Translations under genes and position numbers: made by a program
The notes under the pieces: generated by a model
What the model was told of the DNA's origin: nothing
The model's database searches: none
The model's input: the letters and a program-made list of their open reading frames with translations, nothing else
Shown here: positions 47,537-56,894 of the stretch, piece after piece
Numbering within the stretch: the stretch's first letter is position 1
How the letters are laid out: each line of letters opens with the position of its first letter
Assembly (NCBI GenBank): GCA_947476075.1
Contig: CANJPM010000002.1
Span: 1-64,000 of the forward strand
DNA: 64,000 nt
Reading direction: 5' to 3'
Source: Beijerinckiaceae bacterium
Lineage (GTDB): Bacteria; Pseudomonadota; Alphaproteobacteria; Rhizobiales; Beijerinckiaceae

Positions 47537-48421
47537 ATGGCTGATGAGATAAGACCCAGGCTTGGTCGTGGCCTAGCCGCATTATTAGGCGAATTGCCGT
47601 CCGCTACCGCAACGGGTGATTCGGATCGGGGACTGAGGCAGGTTCCTACCGTGTTCTTGCGCCCGAACCCCCGTAATCCCCGCCGGACGTTTGTGGAAGC
47701 TGATCTTTCAGATCTTGTCGATTCAGTTCGCGAGAAGGGTATTATTCAACCAATTTTAGCCCGTAAGACGTCATCTGATGGAGAGTTTTACGAAATCATA
47801 GCAGGTGAGCGCAGGTGGCGTGCTGCCCAACGCGCTGGCCTGCATGAAGTGCCGGTCGTTACAATTGAGGCGACAGATAAAGAAACGCTCGAGCTGGCGA
47901 TAATTGAAAATGTCCAGAGAGCCGATCTTAATCCTATTGAAGAAGCTCTTGGATATCAGCAGCTTCTGAGCGAGTTCGCCTATACGCAGGCTGATCTTTC
48001 AAAGATTGTTGGTAAAAGTCGCAGCCACGTCACCAATATGCTGAGACTTCTGAAGCTCTCGGACGCAACTCGTGGTTTGCTGGAAACAGGATTAATAAGC
48101 GCTGGACATGCTCGTGCTCTTCTCACAACCAAAGATTCTGATGCCATGGCTCAGATGGTGGTTAATAAAGGATTGAGCGTTCGCGATATCGAGCGGCTAG
48201 CACGCGATGAGCACGCTGGTATCGACCCTGCTGTTACGAAACCCACGGTCACTAAACGTCAAAAAGATCCAAACATCGCGATGTTGGAGCGCGACCTTTG
48301 CGAAGCGACAGGTTTTTTAGTGTCGATCGAATATAAGAATGAACGCGGGCGCGTCATTGTCGGTTATGAGAGCATGGAGCAACTGGAGCATATCCTTGCC
48401 AATCTCAAGCATATCTCCTAG
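47537..48421 (+). CDS. parB: Chromosome partitioning protein ParB (CTPase)
   Basis: Spreads from parS as a CTP-dependent clamp. 294 residues from ATG 47537 (MADEIRPRLGRGLAALLGE). The N-terminal LGRGLAALLG stimulates ParA; the CTP-binding GERRWRAAQRAGL is intact; the helix-turn-helix (QADLSKIVGKSRSHVTNMLRLLKL) contacts parS; a C-terminal dimerisation domain follows. The frame opens at 47498, but those residues are not family-like. Convergent with holA, with a four-base overlap. Confidence 0.97.
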   Translation: MADEIRPRLGRGLAALLGELPSATATGDSDRGLRQVPTVFLRPNPRNPRRTFVEADLSDLVDSVREKGIIQPILARKTSSDGEFYEIIAGERRWRAAQRAGLHEVPVVTIEATDKETLELAIIENVQRADLNPIEEALGYQQLLSEFAYTQADLSKIVGKSRSHVTNMLRLLKLSDATRGLLETGLISAGHARALLTTKDSDAMAQMVVNKGLSVRDIERLARDEHAGIDPAVTKPTVTKRQKDPNIAMLERDLCEATGFLVSIEYKNERGRVIVGYESMEQLEHILANLKHIS

Positions 48422-49446
48422 CTGTTTTTTTGGCGTGGCGCGCTATGCGCTATACTCAGCAATGAACGGATAGCAATTTCATCTGATAATTTAGGCTCTC
48501 GTCTTGATAGACGCACAGCCTCAGAAAGTTTAGCAGACTGGTTCAATAGCGCGGTTGCGTCCCAAATTTTCAGTTGAAGCGCAATGACCGACTTTTTTTT
48601 CCCAAAAACCCTTGGGCTGCGGTGGATCGCGTCCTCGACGGATCTGCCACCCTCTATTTCAAGTCTTAAAGAATGAAGCAATATCGCGTGCGCCAAGGCA
48701 AGACTCAAGAGAGCGGCAGGGTCGAAATCAACAACGACTTTTTTGGTGAGGTCCAATACGCCGATGCGATCACCATCAAAAGCAGCGCCTATTGCCTGAT
48801 CAAAGCTTGTGCTGCTGGCGTCAGCGACGACGGCCAATATGTCACTTTCGCTGACCGCGCACTGACCATGAGCGTAGGATTTGATTTTATCGATCTCGCC
48901 GCGGGACAAGAGGTGGTCCCCGCCTAGTAGACTGGACAACAAATCACGCGCCTCCGCCGAAATAGATAAACCAGCGGAGGACATCTCTTCTTCTACCAGA
49001 TTTGCTATTTCTCGCGGTCCATCCGGCCAACACTCGAGAACCGCAACATTCTGAGACTTCAGGCAAACGCGCTTTAGCGCGGAATCATTTTTTAGCGTGC
49101 CAGCTTCAATAATCACCTTGCAGCCCATTGGTTGCAAAGAGAGGAGCGATTCCAAACTAGGTACGAAACTCTTGGATCCTGCAGAGATCCAAAGAATCCG
49201 ATCTCCACCAAAGAGGCCAATGGTGAGAGCTTCATCGGCGAGAAGCTTGCTATCCTGAGCCAGCGCGTCTCCATCTAGACGGACAACCCGAAACGGATCG
49301 TCATCGAGCCCTGCAAGCGCGCGGACGATATGTCTTGTGCGCTCAGCAACCAGACCTGAATCGCTGCCGCAAATGAGAAAAGCGAAGTAGGAACTTGGCA
49401 GGTTTCTTAAAAAACGTGCGACATCGCCGCTCTTGATTTCCGCCAC
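48418..49446 (-). CDS. holA: DNA polymerase III delta subunit
   Basis: Clamp-loader wrench subunit. 342 residues; the AAA+-like N-terminal region (FAFLICGSDSGLVAERTRHIVRAL), YFAF and the collar-like C-terminal helical region fit HolA. Walker residues are degenerate, as normal for delta. Third gene of leuS-lptE-holA, with three bases between lptE and it. Confidence 0.92.
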   Translation of the reverse strand: MAEIKSGDVARFLRNLPSSYFAFLICGSDSGLVAERTRHIVRALAGLDDDPFRVVRLDGDALAQDSKLLADEALTIGLFGGDRILWISAGSKSFVPSLESLLSLQPMGCKVIIEAGTLKNDSALKRVCLKSQNVAVLECWPDGPREIANLVEEEMSSAGLSISAEARDLLSSLLGGDHLLSRGEIDKIKSYAHGQCAVSESDILAVVADASSTSFDQAIGAAFDGDRIGVLDLTKKVVVDFDPAALLSLALAHAILLHSLRLEIEGGRSVEDAIHRSPRVFGKKKSVIALQLKIWDATALLNQSAKLSEAVRLSRREPKLSDEIAIRSLLSIAHSAPRQKNS

Positions 49447-49449
49447 GGT

Positions 49450-49971
49450 TTAATGCCGACGGGTCATATCTACTGCAAGACGAACCCTGATCTGTTCCGC
49501 CAGCGCTCGTGCCGAACTGATCTCCGCATCTCTTGCAGCCCTAAGGTTTGCAAAACGCTGCGCAGTCCGATCATAACTCGCCATGGAAAACCCAGAGCCC
49601 GTAGCAATTTGCCGATTAGTTCCAGATTCTACCAATCGATATTCAGCATCTATAAGAACGTTAGCCGCAGAAGCGCGCCCACTTACGGTATCAATGATCG
49701 GCGTCTGGACTTTTTGGGAGAGTGTGATGAAGAGCTTGTACTTTTCTTGAACATCGGAACCAGACCCATTAAGAGCGAATGATAGTTCATTCCCTAAATA
49801 ATGTCCGATGCGGTCGTTGATGGGTTGTACCTTGATAGAACGAAGCTCCTCAACCAGAGCGCCCCCCGAAGGTCCGGCGAGCATGGGTTGAAAACAACCA
49901 GCCGTTACAAGGACGCTTGCCATTGCAAACGCAAGACGAATACGAAATATATTGTCTTTAAACGACGACAT
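49450..49971 (-). CDS. lptE: LPS-assembly lipoprotein LptE
   Basis: Outer-membrane lipoprotein plug of the LptD translocon. 173 residues. A signal sequence ends at the lipobox LVTAGC with lipidated Cys26; the rest is a small alpha/beta domain with [24 protein letters not shown], typical of alphaproteobacterial LptE. The start lies inside the 3' end of leuS (14-bp overlap), the usual arrangement. Confidence 0.9.
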   Translation of the reverse strand: MSSFKDNIFRIRLAFAMASVLVTAGCFQPMLAGPSGGALVEELRSIKVQPINDRIGHYLGNELSFALNGSGSDVQEKYKLFITLSQKVQTPIIDTVSGRASAANVLIDAEYRLVESGTNRQIATGSGFSMASYDRTAQRFANLRAARDAEISSARALAEQIRVRLAVDMTRRH

Positions 49972-52585
49972 TCACAATCCTTTGCGGAACGATGATCACC
50001 TTTTTCGGGCTACGGTTTTCCAGTGCTTTTTCAACGGGCTCCAACTTCAGCGCCAGTCTCTCTAAAGACTCATTATCAATATCTCGGGGAACGGAAATTT
50101 CCGCGCGCTTTTTTCCGTTGATCTGAACAGGGATGACGATTGTATCTTCCTGAGCGAGAGTGTCGATGACCGCCGGCCACGCGGCGTCCGAAAGCAAATC
50201 CTTATGCCCCAAACGCGACCAGCATTCCTCCGCCAGATGCGGCATGACGGGGCTGAACATCACAACGAGGACATCAGCTGCTTCGCGCAGCGCAAGCGCC
50301 TCATCCGCACTTGGTGTGTTCTCCATTTCGCCAAGCGTGGCGTTCAATGCGTTCGTCAGCTTGCGGATTTCCGCGATAGCGGTGTTGAAACGAAGTTTTT
50401 CGTAGTGGTCCTGAACTCGTAAAAGAGCACGATGGACCAATCTTCTGATCACCAGAGCTGAAGATTGCTCTACGCTTCCGGGATCGGAGTCCAACGGCGC
50501 ACAAACGTTGACCAGATTTCCCACCAGTCTCCACAATTGCTGGCTGAATCGGCCGGCTCCCTGAACGCCTTCATGACTCCAAATGACGTCTCGGTCGGGC
50601 GGAGAATCCGACAACATAAAAAGACGCGCCGTGTCGGCGCCGTAATCTTGGATGATCTCGTCAGGATCAACGACGTTCTTTTTGGATTTCGACATTTTTT
50701 CAATGCCGCCAATTGTTACATGGGATCCGTCTGATTTGAGGGTCGCGCGCCTGCTGCTGCCGATGCCATCTAGGCAAACGTCTTGAGGCAGTACCCATGA
50801 TCCATCTGGACCCTTATACGTTTCATGAACAACCATGCCCTGCGTAAACAAACCGGCGAAGGGTTCAGAAACGCTGACGTGACCAGTCGCCTTCATGGCG
50901 CGTGTAAAAAACCGAGAGTAAAGCAGGTGGAGTACGGCGTGTTCAATTCCACCGATATATTGATCCACCGGCAACCATGAATCCACAACGGTCCGATTTG
51001 TGGGCGCATCGGCTATGGTTGGGTCAGTGAAGCGCGCAAAATACCATGAGGAATCGACGAACGTATCCATCGTGTCAGTTTCACGCCGGGCGTTCTTGCC
51101 GCATCTCGGGCACGCGACGAACTTCCAGGTGGGGTGTCTTTCAAGTGGGTTGCCCAAGCGATCAAAAGTGACGTCGGCAGGCAATTCGATTGGCAATTCA
51201 TCCGCGGGCGCGGGTACGCTGCCGCAGGCCTCGCAATGGATGATGGGAATAGGGCACCCCCAATACCTTTGCCGAGAAATACCCCAATCGCGCAGCCGGA
51301 AGTTTACCTGTCGCTTGCCTCGTGCGGCGCCATTCAAATCGCCTTGTTCAAGAGCGTCGATAGCACGCTTGGCGGCCTCGCTCGTTGAAAGGCCATTCAA
51401 AAAGCCGGAGTTGAATAAAACACCATCTTCTTCGTAAGCGGTCGTGGTGATAACGAAAGTTTCCGGATCTTGTGACGACGGGCGTACAACCGGTGTGTTT
51501 CCGAGGTCATATTTATTTGCGAAGTCCAAATCTCTTTGATCGTGCGCAGGACAGCCGAACACGGCTCCACTGCCATATTCCATAAGCACGAAATTGGCGA
51601 TATACACGGGTACGCTTTGCCCGGGGATAAAAGGATGAGCCACTGTAAGCTTGGTGTCCCACCCCTTCTTTTCAGCGGTCTCCATCGCAGCCATTGAAGT
51701 TCCGTTCATCCGGCTTTCGTCGAGGAATGCAGACAGCCCTAAATCGCTGGTCGCCAGTGTCAGGGCGATCGGATGATCCGGTGACAACGCGAGGAATTTG
51801 GCGCCAAAGAGTGTATCGGGACGCGTTGTGAAGACTTCGATTTCGGAAAAACCTGCAGGCGGGTTTTTGCTATTTATCTCGAAGCGGATTAGTACGCCTT
51901 CGGAGCGCCCGATCCAATTCCTCTGCATCAAGCGAACTTTTTCCGGCCAACGGGGGAGTGTATTCAGCGACTCAAGTAATTCTTCCGCAAAGCTTGTTAT
52001 ATTGAAGAACCATTGAGTTAGCTCTCGTTGCTCAACGACTGCCCCAGATCTCCAGCCCTTTCCGTCTATCACCTGCTCGTTTGCGAGCACCGTTTGATCG
52101 ACCGGGTCCCAATTAACCTTGGCCTTTTTTCTGATGACGAGGCCAGCGCTGTAGAAATCCAGAAACATCTTTTGCTGATGCTTGTAGTAGGACGGATCAC
52201 AGGTCGCGATTTCGCGTGACCAGTCCAGCGACAGGCCGATCGACTTCAACTGGGTCCGCATTGACGCTATGTTGTCATGCGTCCATGCGGCCGGATGGAC
52301 GTTGTTTTGAATCGCTGCGTTTTCTGCGGGCATCCCAAACGCGTCCCATCCCATAGGATGCAAGACATTCATCCCGCACGCTCTTTTGAAACGTGCGACC
52401 ACATCCCCCATGGCGTAGTTTCTCACATGCCCCATGTGAATGCGGCCCGAGGGGTAAGGAAACATCTCAAGGACATAGTATTTCGGACGCGGGTCATCGT
52501 TCTTGGTTTCAAAGATCTGGTTGTCATCCCAGATCTTTTGCCATTTAGACTCTACGTCACGAGGGTTGTACCTGTCCGAAAACAT
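49958..52585 (-). CDS. leuS: Leucyl-tRNA synthetase
   Basis: Class I synthetase with an editing domain. I use ATG 52585 ([19 protein letters not shown], 875 residues); the frame extends to a TTG at 52654 that would add 23 non-conserved residues. HIGH-type [15 protein letters not shown], an editing domain with [11 protein letters not shown], and [14 protein letters not shown] are complete. First gene of leuS-lptE-holA; divergent from yggS. Confidence 0.97.
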   Translation of the reverse strand: MFSDRYNPRDVESKWQKIWDDNQIFETKNDDPRPKYYVLEMFPYPSGRIHMGHVRNYAMGDVVARFKRACGMNVLHPMGWDAFGMPAENAAIQNNVHPAAWTHDNIASMRTQLKSIGLSLDWSREIATCDPSYYKHQQKMFLDFYSAGLVIRKKAKVNWDPVDQTVLANEQVIDGKGWRSGAVVEQRELTQWFFNITSFAEELLESLNTLPRWPEKVRLMQRNWIGRSEGVLIRFEINSKNPPAGFSEIEVFTTRPDTLFGAKFLALSPDHPIALTLATSDLGLSAFLDESRMNGTSMAAMETAEKKGWDTKLTVAHPFIPGQSVPVYIANFVLMEYGSGAVFGCPAHDQRDLDFANKYDLGNTPVVRPSSQDPETFVITTTAYEEDGVLFNSGFLNGLSTSEAAKRAIDALEQGDLNGAARGKRQVNFRLRDWGISRQRYWGCPIPIIHCEACGSVPAPADELPIELPADVTFDRLGNPLERHPTWKFVACPRCGKNARRETDTMDTFVDSSWYFARFTDPTIADAPTNRTVVDSWLPVDQYIGGIEHAVLHLLYSRFFTRAMKATGHVSVSEPFAGLFTQGMVVHETYKGPDGSWVLPQDVCLDGIGSSRRATLKSDGSHVTIGGIEKMSKSKKNVVDPDEIIQDYGADTARLFMLSDSPPDRDVIWSHEGVQGAGRFSQQLWRLVGNLVNVCAPLDSDPGSVEQSSALVIRRLVHRALLRVQDHYEKLRFNTAIAEIRKLTNALNATLGEMENTPSADEALALREAADVLVVMFSPVMPHLAEECWSRLGHKDLLSDAAWPAVIDTLAQEDTIVIPVQINGKKRAEISVPRDIDNESLERLALKLEPVEKALENRSPKKVIIVPQRIVNVVV

Positions 52586-52750
52586 GCGTGGATCCGTTAC
52601 ATCAGAAATGTTGAAAGTTGAGCCGCAATGAGCATTATTCACCAGATCGGTCAACGCTCACGAATGAGCGACGACGCCAGATAACCCCTCATAGAGGACA
52701 GCGCCATTTTGACTCTGCCATTTTCAAATCCTCAGGAGGAGTTAAGCATT

Positions 52751-53413
52751 GTGTCTGACGATACCGCAGCTTTACGCACGTTGCTCACTTCTATCAGCCA
52801 AGCAGAGCGCGAGTTTAGCCGTGCGCCCAACTCGGTGCGGCTCACTATAGCTTCAAAACAGCAGGACGCTACAAGGCTTGAGCCGTTGATCCTGGCCGGG
52901 CATCGCTTGTTTGGTGAAAACAGAGTGCAGGAAGCAGCGGCCAAATGGCCAGAACTGAAAAACAAGTATCCTGATCTTGAACTTCACCTGATTGGGCCCC
53001 TGCAAACGAACAAGACTGCGGCCGCGGTGGCGCTCTTTGACGTCATTGAAACTCTAGACCGGCCGTCACTAGCTGAGTCCTTAGCCAAGGAGCTGCCTCG
53101 GAGCGGTCGTCATCTGACCTTCTATGTTCAGGTCAATACCGGTGGCGAGTTGCAAAAGGCCGGCGTGTCCCCTGAAGAGGTAGACAGCTTCATCACGCTT
53201 TGCCGGGATGATTACCGTCTCGATGTGCGAGGGCTGATGTGTATTCCGCCCGTATCGGGTCATGTGTCCCCACATTTTGCATTGCTGGCCCAGATCGCCA
53301 AGAGAAATAATCTTAAGCAGCTGTCGATGGGGATGAGCTCGGATTACAAGCTCGCCATTCAGTTGGGAGCGACTACCGTGCGTGTTGGAAGCGCATTATT
53401 TGGGAATCGCTGA
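52751..53413 (+). CDS. PLP homeostasis protein (YggS family)
   Basis: Single-domain alanine-racemase-like barrel that binds pyridoxal phosphate and tunes its homeostasis. GTG 52751 after an excellent AGGAGGA site gives 220 residues, the family size; the frame is open from 52709. The PLP lysine is in LTIASKQQD (more often VSKT in the family), GENRVQEAAAKWPEL follows and LSMGMSSDYKLAIQLGATTVRVGSALFG closes it. Confidence 0.94.
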   Translation: MSDDTAALRTLLTSISQAEREFSRAPNSVRLTIASKQQDATRLEPLILAGHRLFGENRVQEAAAKWPELKNKYPDLELHLIGPLQTNKTAAAVALFDVIETLDRPSLAESLAKELPRSGRHLTFYVQVNTGGELQKAGVSPEEVDSFITLCRDDYRLDVRGLMCIPPVSGHVSPHFALLAQIAKRNNLKQLSMGMSSDYKLAIQLGATTVRVGSALFGNR

Positions 53414-53416
53414 AGC

Positions 53417-53986
53417 CTAGATCTTCACTATCGCTGCTCTGGATATTTGACTTAGAACTCTTCTCATATCGTTGAGCTTGATAGCGATGCACCCGGCTGT
53501 CGGCTGGTAATCCTCCGTCAGGTGCAAAAAAATAGCGCTTCCCCGACCCAGTCGTCTCGGCCGCAGGTTGTAGTCAAGCATGAGTGTAATGTCGTAGACG
53601 GCGGCGACGCGCCAAAGGCGTTCGTGGCGATACCTTACTGGAGCTGTCCCTGGCTGGTTGTAACGAAAGCTCGACAGGTCATCGCACCAGATGTCCGTCT
53701 GCCGTATTGGCGCCAGTTTCTCAAGAGAGACAGGTTTTGAAAGACGATCCGCTCGGTAACGGCCAAAAAGAAGGAAAAATGCGCCCCGTGGCGTTGCATA
53801 ATCGCCTTCTTTTTTCCTCCAGACAGCGCCTGCGGGACCCAAGACACAGGCAATTGACGCTGATCCCAACTTTATAAATCCGCGCGACGGCGTTGATCCA
53901 GGCGTTGGGCGCACTACTCTCAGGCTGCGATACTTACGGCTCTTTTTGATCGACGCGGTCTTGGAGCTTGCGTACGTTAAAAACAT
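53417..53986 (-). CDS. L,D-transpeptidase (YkuD/ErfK family)
   Basis: 189 residues with the YkuD catalytic motif HLTEDYQPTAGCIAI (His, then the nucleophilic Cys). GDYATPRGAFFL and YRHERLWR also fit the family. No signal peptide is evident at ATG 53986 (MFLTYASSKTASIKK), though such proteins usually act in the periplasm. The gene ends three bases from the convergent yggS stop. In this family the product cross-links peptidoglycan or attaches proteins to it. Confidence 0.85.
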   Translation of the reverse strand: MFLTYASSKTASIKKSRKYRSLRVVRPTPGSTPSRGFIKLGSASIACVLGPAGAVWRKKEGDYATPRGAFFLLFGRYRADRLSKPVSLEKLAPIRQTDIWCDDLSSFRYNQPGTAPVRYRHERLWRVAAVYDITLMLDYNLRPRRLGRGSAIFLHLTEDYQPTAGCIAIKLNDMRRVLSQISRAAIVKI

Positions 53987-54098
53987 AGAATCTTCACGTT
54001 GTTTGATTGCATTGCCCTTTTCGCGCTATCTAGTGAGCTGCTTTGGATTTCAACTTTTCATACGCGCCGTAGTGAATGATGAAGTTCCGGGAAACAAC

Positions 54099-54785
54099 AT
54101 GCAAGTGCGTCGTAGAATATTAATTACCGATGACGACATTGATCTCAGAAGGTCCCTTGCGGATCAAGTAGCATTACACGCCGAGTTTGAAGTTTCACAA
54201 GCATCGACGGCGTCCGAAGCGCTGGTCTGGGTGAAGGATCATTTGCCGGACCTCGTCATCATGGATGTGGGTCTTCCAGACATGGATGGTCGAGACGCGG
54301 TTCAGGTCATGCGAAAAGATGGCTATCGTAGTCCGATTATTATCCTGACCGCACATTCCTCGGACGCCGACGCAGTCAGTTGCCTGGAATTGGGGGCAAA
54401 TGATTATGTATTGAAGCCATTTCGTTTTGCGGTTCTGCTGGCTCGCATTAGAGCTCATCTTCGTAATTATGACGTCAGTGAAGACGCCGCGCTGCGAATT
54501 GGCGAATACATATTCAAGCCCGGCTCGAAGCACTTGTTGCGTCCTGTTGGAGCAAAACAGCGCCTCACGGAGAAAGAGGCGGCGATATTGAAGTTCCTAT
54601 ATCGAGCCAACACCGCCGTTGTGACGCGTGAGGTGCTGCTTAGAGAATTATGGGGCTACAATTCCAGTGTCACAACGCACACTTTGGAAACGCACATTTA
54701 TCGGTTGCGACAGAAAATTGAACAAGATCCAGCTAACGCACAAATTTTGTTGACGGAGGCTGGGGGATATAAATTGCTCCCCTAG
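54099..54785 (+). CDS. OmpR-family response regulator (orphan)
   Basis: 228 residues from ATG 54099 (MQVRRRILITDDD). The receiver domain has DDD at the acidic pocket, phosphoacceptor Asp56 (LVIMDVGLPDMDG), Thr (IILTAHS) and Lys (YVLKPF). The winged-helix output (about 135-228) has RLTEKEAAILKFLYR, LETHIYRLRQKIEQD and GGYKLLP. No histidine kinase is adjacent. The next gene, 19 bp on, encodes a cyclic-nucleotide-domain protein, so the two are probably co-expressed. The frame upstream of 54099 overlaps the divergent transpeptidase. Confidence 0.92.
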   Translation: MQVRRRILITDDDIDLRRSLADQVALHAEFEVSQASTASEALVWVKDHLPDLVIMDVGLPDMDGRDAVQVMRKDGYRSPIIILTAHSSDADAVSCLELGANDYVLKPFRFAVLLARIRAHLRNYDVSEDAALRIGEYIFKPGSKHLLRPVGAKQRLTEKEAAILKFLYRANTAVVTREVLLRELWGYNSSVTTHTLETHIYRLRQKIEQDPANAQILLTEAGGYKLLP

Positions 54786-54804
54786 CGCAGTAATGAGGAC
54801 CATA

Positions 54805-55242
54805 ATGGCGTCTGATATTAAGCTCGATTTTTTTTATAGTATTGAATTTTTTGCTAAGCTCGAACTGGAAGCCCTCAAACTTTTATTTCTTGCTTCGGAA
54901 GAGCTGAGATTTGACGTTGGAGATATCGTCTTCCAACAAGGCGAGCGATCAGATGGTGGGTATGTGATCACGTCAGGTCAGATTACGCTCTATCAGGATG
55001 AGTCCTTTGCGGTGGTAGTTTTTGTTGCTGGTCACGGTGTTCTTCTGGGCGAGCTCTCCCTGATTTCGGACACCGAACGCGCTGTCACCGCAATTGCGAC
55101 TGAAGCTACCTCAGTCCTTCGAATTTCGAGAGGATCGTTCAAGCGCGTCCTGCAGGAATACCCTTCTTCCGCAGAGCGCTTGCGGCTTCAAGTCTCCGAC
55201 CGTTTGGCCGCATTCATCGGTGACTTGAAGCTCATGGCATAG
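54805..55242 (+). CDS. Cyclic-nucleotide-binding domain protein without output domain
   Basis: 145 residues; a single CRP-type cyclic-nucleotide-binding domain spans nearly the whole protein. The phosphate-binding cassette LLGELSLISDTERAVTA retains the Glu and Arg that contact cyclic nucleotides. There is no helix-turn-helix, so it is not a CRP transcription factor on its own. ATG 54805 follows GAGG. It trails the response-regulator gene and may modulate it, an inference from position. Convergent with xth. Confidence 0.88.
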   Translation: MASDIKLDFFYSIEFFAKLELEALKLLFLASEELRFDVGDIVFQQGERSDGGYVITSGQITLYQDESFAVVVFVAGHGVLLGELSLISDTERAVTAIATEATSVLRISRGSFKRVLQEYPSSAERLRLQVSDRLAAFIGDLKLMA

Positions 55243-55252
55243 TGGATCCCAC

Positions 55253-56065
55253 TCAATTTAGATCCACGATGACGGGCACATGATCAGACGGACGTTCCCA
55301 GCCGCGCGTTTCTTGAACGATGGTCACGTCCGCTAGCAAATGCGTTAGGGGTTCACTCAGCCAGATATGATCGAGCCGCCGTCCCTTATTAGCGAGTAGC
55401 CAATTTGGAGAGCGATAGCTCCACCACGTGTAGACCCGCTCTGGTTCTGGTTTGACGTGGCGAATAGCGTCGAGCCACGGACCGCATGCGAGCGCATGCG
55501 ATAAACTCTGCACTTCTACAGGGGTGTGACTGACAACGGAGAGGAGCGACTTGTGGCTCCAAACGTCATTCACCAATGGAGCAACATTCAGATCGCCTAC
55601 AAGAATAGCGTTGTTTCGCGCGACTCCGTCGCTCTCAAACCAAAGAGCCATTTCTCGAAGAAAATTGAGTTTGTGTCCAAACTTCGGGTTCAGCTCAACG
55701 TCGGGCACGTCGCCCCCGGCCGGGACATAAAAATTATGGATCCGGATTGGGAATTTATCGGCGCCCTCCACCTCAACGTCCGCGCTCACATGGCGAGCAT
55801 CCCCCATTTCACAGAAATTTTTCTTCAGAATGTTTGTCAGTGGCAGACGAGAAATGATCGCAACGCCATGATAGCCTTTTTGCGCATTGATCGCGAAGTG
55901 CTTGTATCCAAGATCAGCCAGCGCTGACGATGGAAATTCAGCTTCCCTGCATTTGATCTCCTGCAGGCACAGCACATCTGGGGAATACATTTTGATGAGG
56001 CGCTCAACTGAGCTGATGCGCAGCCTTACAGAGTTGATATTCCAAGTCACAAGACGAATCGCCAC
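55253..56065 (-). CDS. xth: Exodeoxyribonuclease III
   Basis: AP endonuclease and 3'-phosphatase of base-excision repair. GTG 56065 after GGAGG gives 270 residues (MAIRLVTWNINSVRLR). The EEP-fold motifs are intact: LCLQEIKC (metal Glu), YHGVAIISR, LVGDLNVAP (Asp/Asn), RLDHIWLS and SDHVPVIVDL (catalytic His). The frame is open to 56110. In the lolA-xth run downstream of ftsK. Confidence 0.95.
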   Translation of the reverse strand: MAIRLVTWNINSVRLRISSVERLIKMYSPDVLCLQEIKCREAEFPSSALADLGYKHFAINAQKGYHGVAIISRLPLTNILKKNFCEMGDARHVSADVEVEGADKFPIRIHNFYVPAGGDVPDVELNPKFGHKLNFLREMALWFESDGVARNNAILVGDLNVAPLVNDVWSHKSLLSVVSHTPVEVQSLSHALACGPWLDAIRHVKPEPERVYTWWSYRSPNWLLANKGRRLDHIWLSEPLTHLLADVTIVQETRGWERPSDHVPVIVDLN

Positions 56066-56125
56066 GGTCAGCCTCCAGCCATTCGAAGAGGCGTGCCACG
56101 CGCAATCCACTTAGGCAAGGTAGAG

Positions 56126-56827
56126 CTATGGATTATCAAAACGCTCGGTGCTGATCACGAAAAGCGATTTTTCCAGCCGCTGGCGAAGATCAAGATTCGA
56201 TAGCTGAACGCGCGTATCGTTACCTTGGGGATCCGTGACAACCCACCGCGCCAGCGAAAAGTCGCTGGTGTTGAAGATGAGCGTTATCCGCGAAGCCCCT
56301 CCAAGGGTCGTCTTGTCCTCGACCCGGATCGAAGTTTGCTCCTGATCTGCAGCAACCCCCAGCACGCGAACGTCTTTCGCTAAATCGAGATTACCTTTCA
56401 AGAGAAATTTCAGCGGAGTCTGACTGATAAAGTACACGTCTTGAGTATTGAGTTTGCGGTTTTTGATCGCCACGCTAGTGCCATCTGCGATGATTTCCAG
56501 CGGCGAGGGCTGCGCGTACTCAAACCGGAGCTTTCCTGGCCTCTGCACATAAAGTTTTCCGGCTACGCTGCGACCATCTGAGCCAGACTGCGTGAAGTCG
56601 GCGACCAACGTGTTCATGCCGTTGAAATAGGAATTTGCTCGCTTGATGATAATCGCTGGATCTGACTCAATTTGAGCCGCGGCTGGGGCGGACCTGGAAG
56701 TAGTGCTAGCAGGCGGTGGTTTTTGCCCAAGCTGCATCGGGGCGCCTTGAGCCAAGGCGCATATGCATAATGCCGCCGAGAGCACGGCCGTCTGTACCAG
56801 AAGCAGCGGCGCGGCCCACATGGTCAT
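56126..56827 (-). CDS. lolA: Outer-membrane lipoprotein carrier LolA
   Basis: Periplasmic carrier of lipoproteins from the LolCDE complex to LolB. 233 residues: a signal sequence (APLLLVQTAVLSAALCICALAQG), a proline/serine-rich linker, then LVADFTQSGSDGRSVAGKLYVQRPGKLRFEY, the LolA core, and GGASRITLIFNTSDFSLARW. The ftsK-lolA-xth order is a common alphaproteobacterial one. Confidence 0.93.
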   Translation of the reverse strand: MTMWAAPLLLVQTAVLSAALCICALAQGAPMQLGQKPPPASTTSRSAPAAAQIESDPAIIIKRANSYFNGMNTLVADFTQSGSDGRSVAGKLYVQRPGKLRFEYAQPSPLEIIADGTSVAIKNRKLNTQDVYFISQTPLKFLLKGNLDLAKDVRVLGVAADQEQTSIRVEDKTTLGGASRITLIFNTSDFSLARWVVTDPQGNDTRVQLSNLDLRQRLEKSLFVISTERFDNP

Positions 56828-56894
56828 GATGTGCTTTCCTGCGAATGTGACAATGCGTCATATAAACTCTATGTGGCGAGGGTTGGACGAAAAC

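Noticed and set aside
48673-48927. 84-codon plus-strand open frame inside holA
   Set aside because: Antisense shadow of the delta-subunit gene with no family feature.
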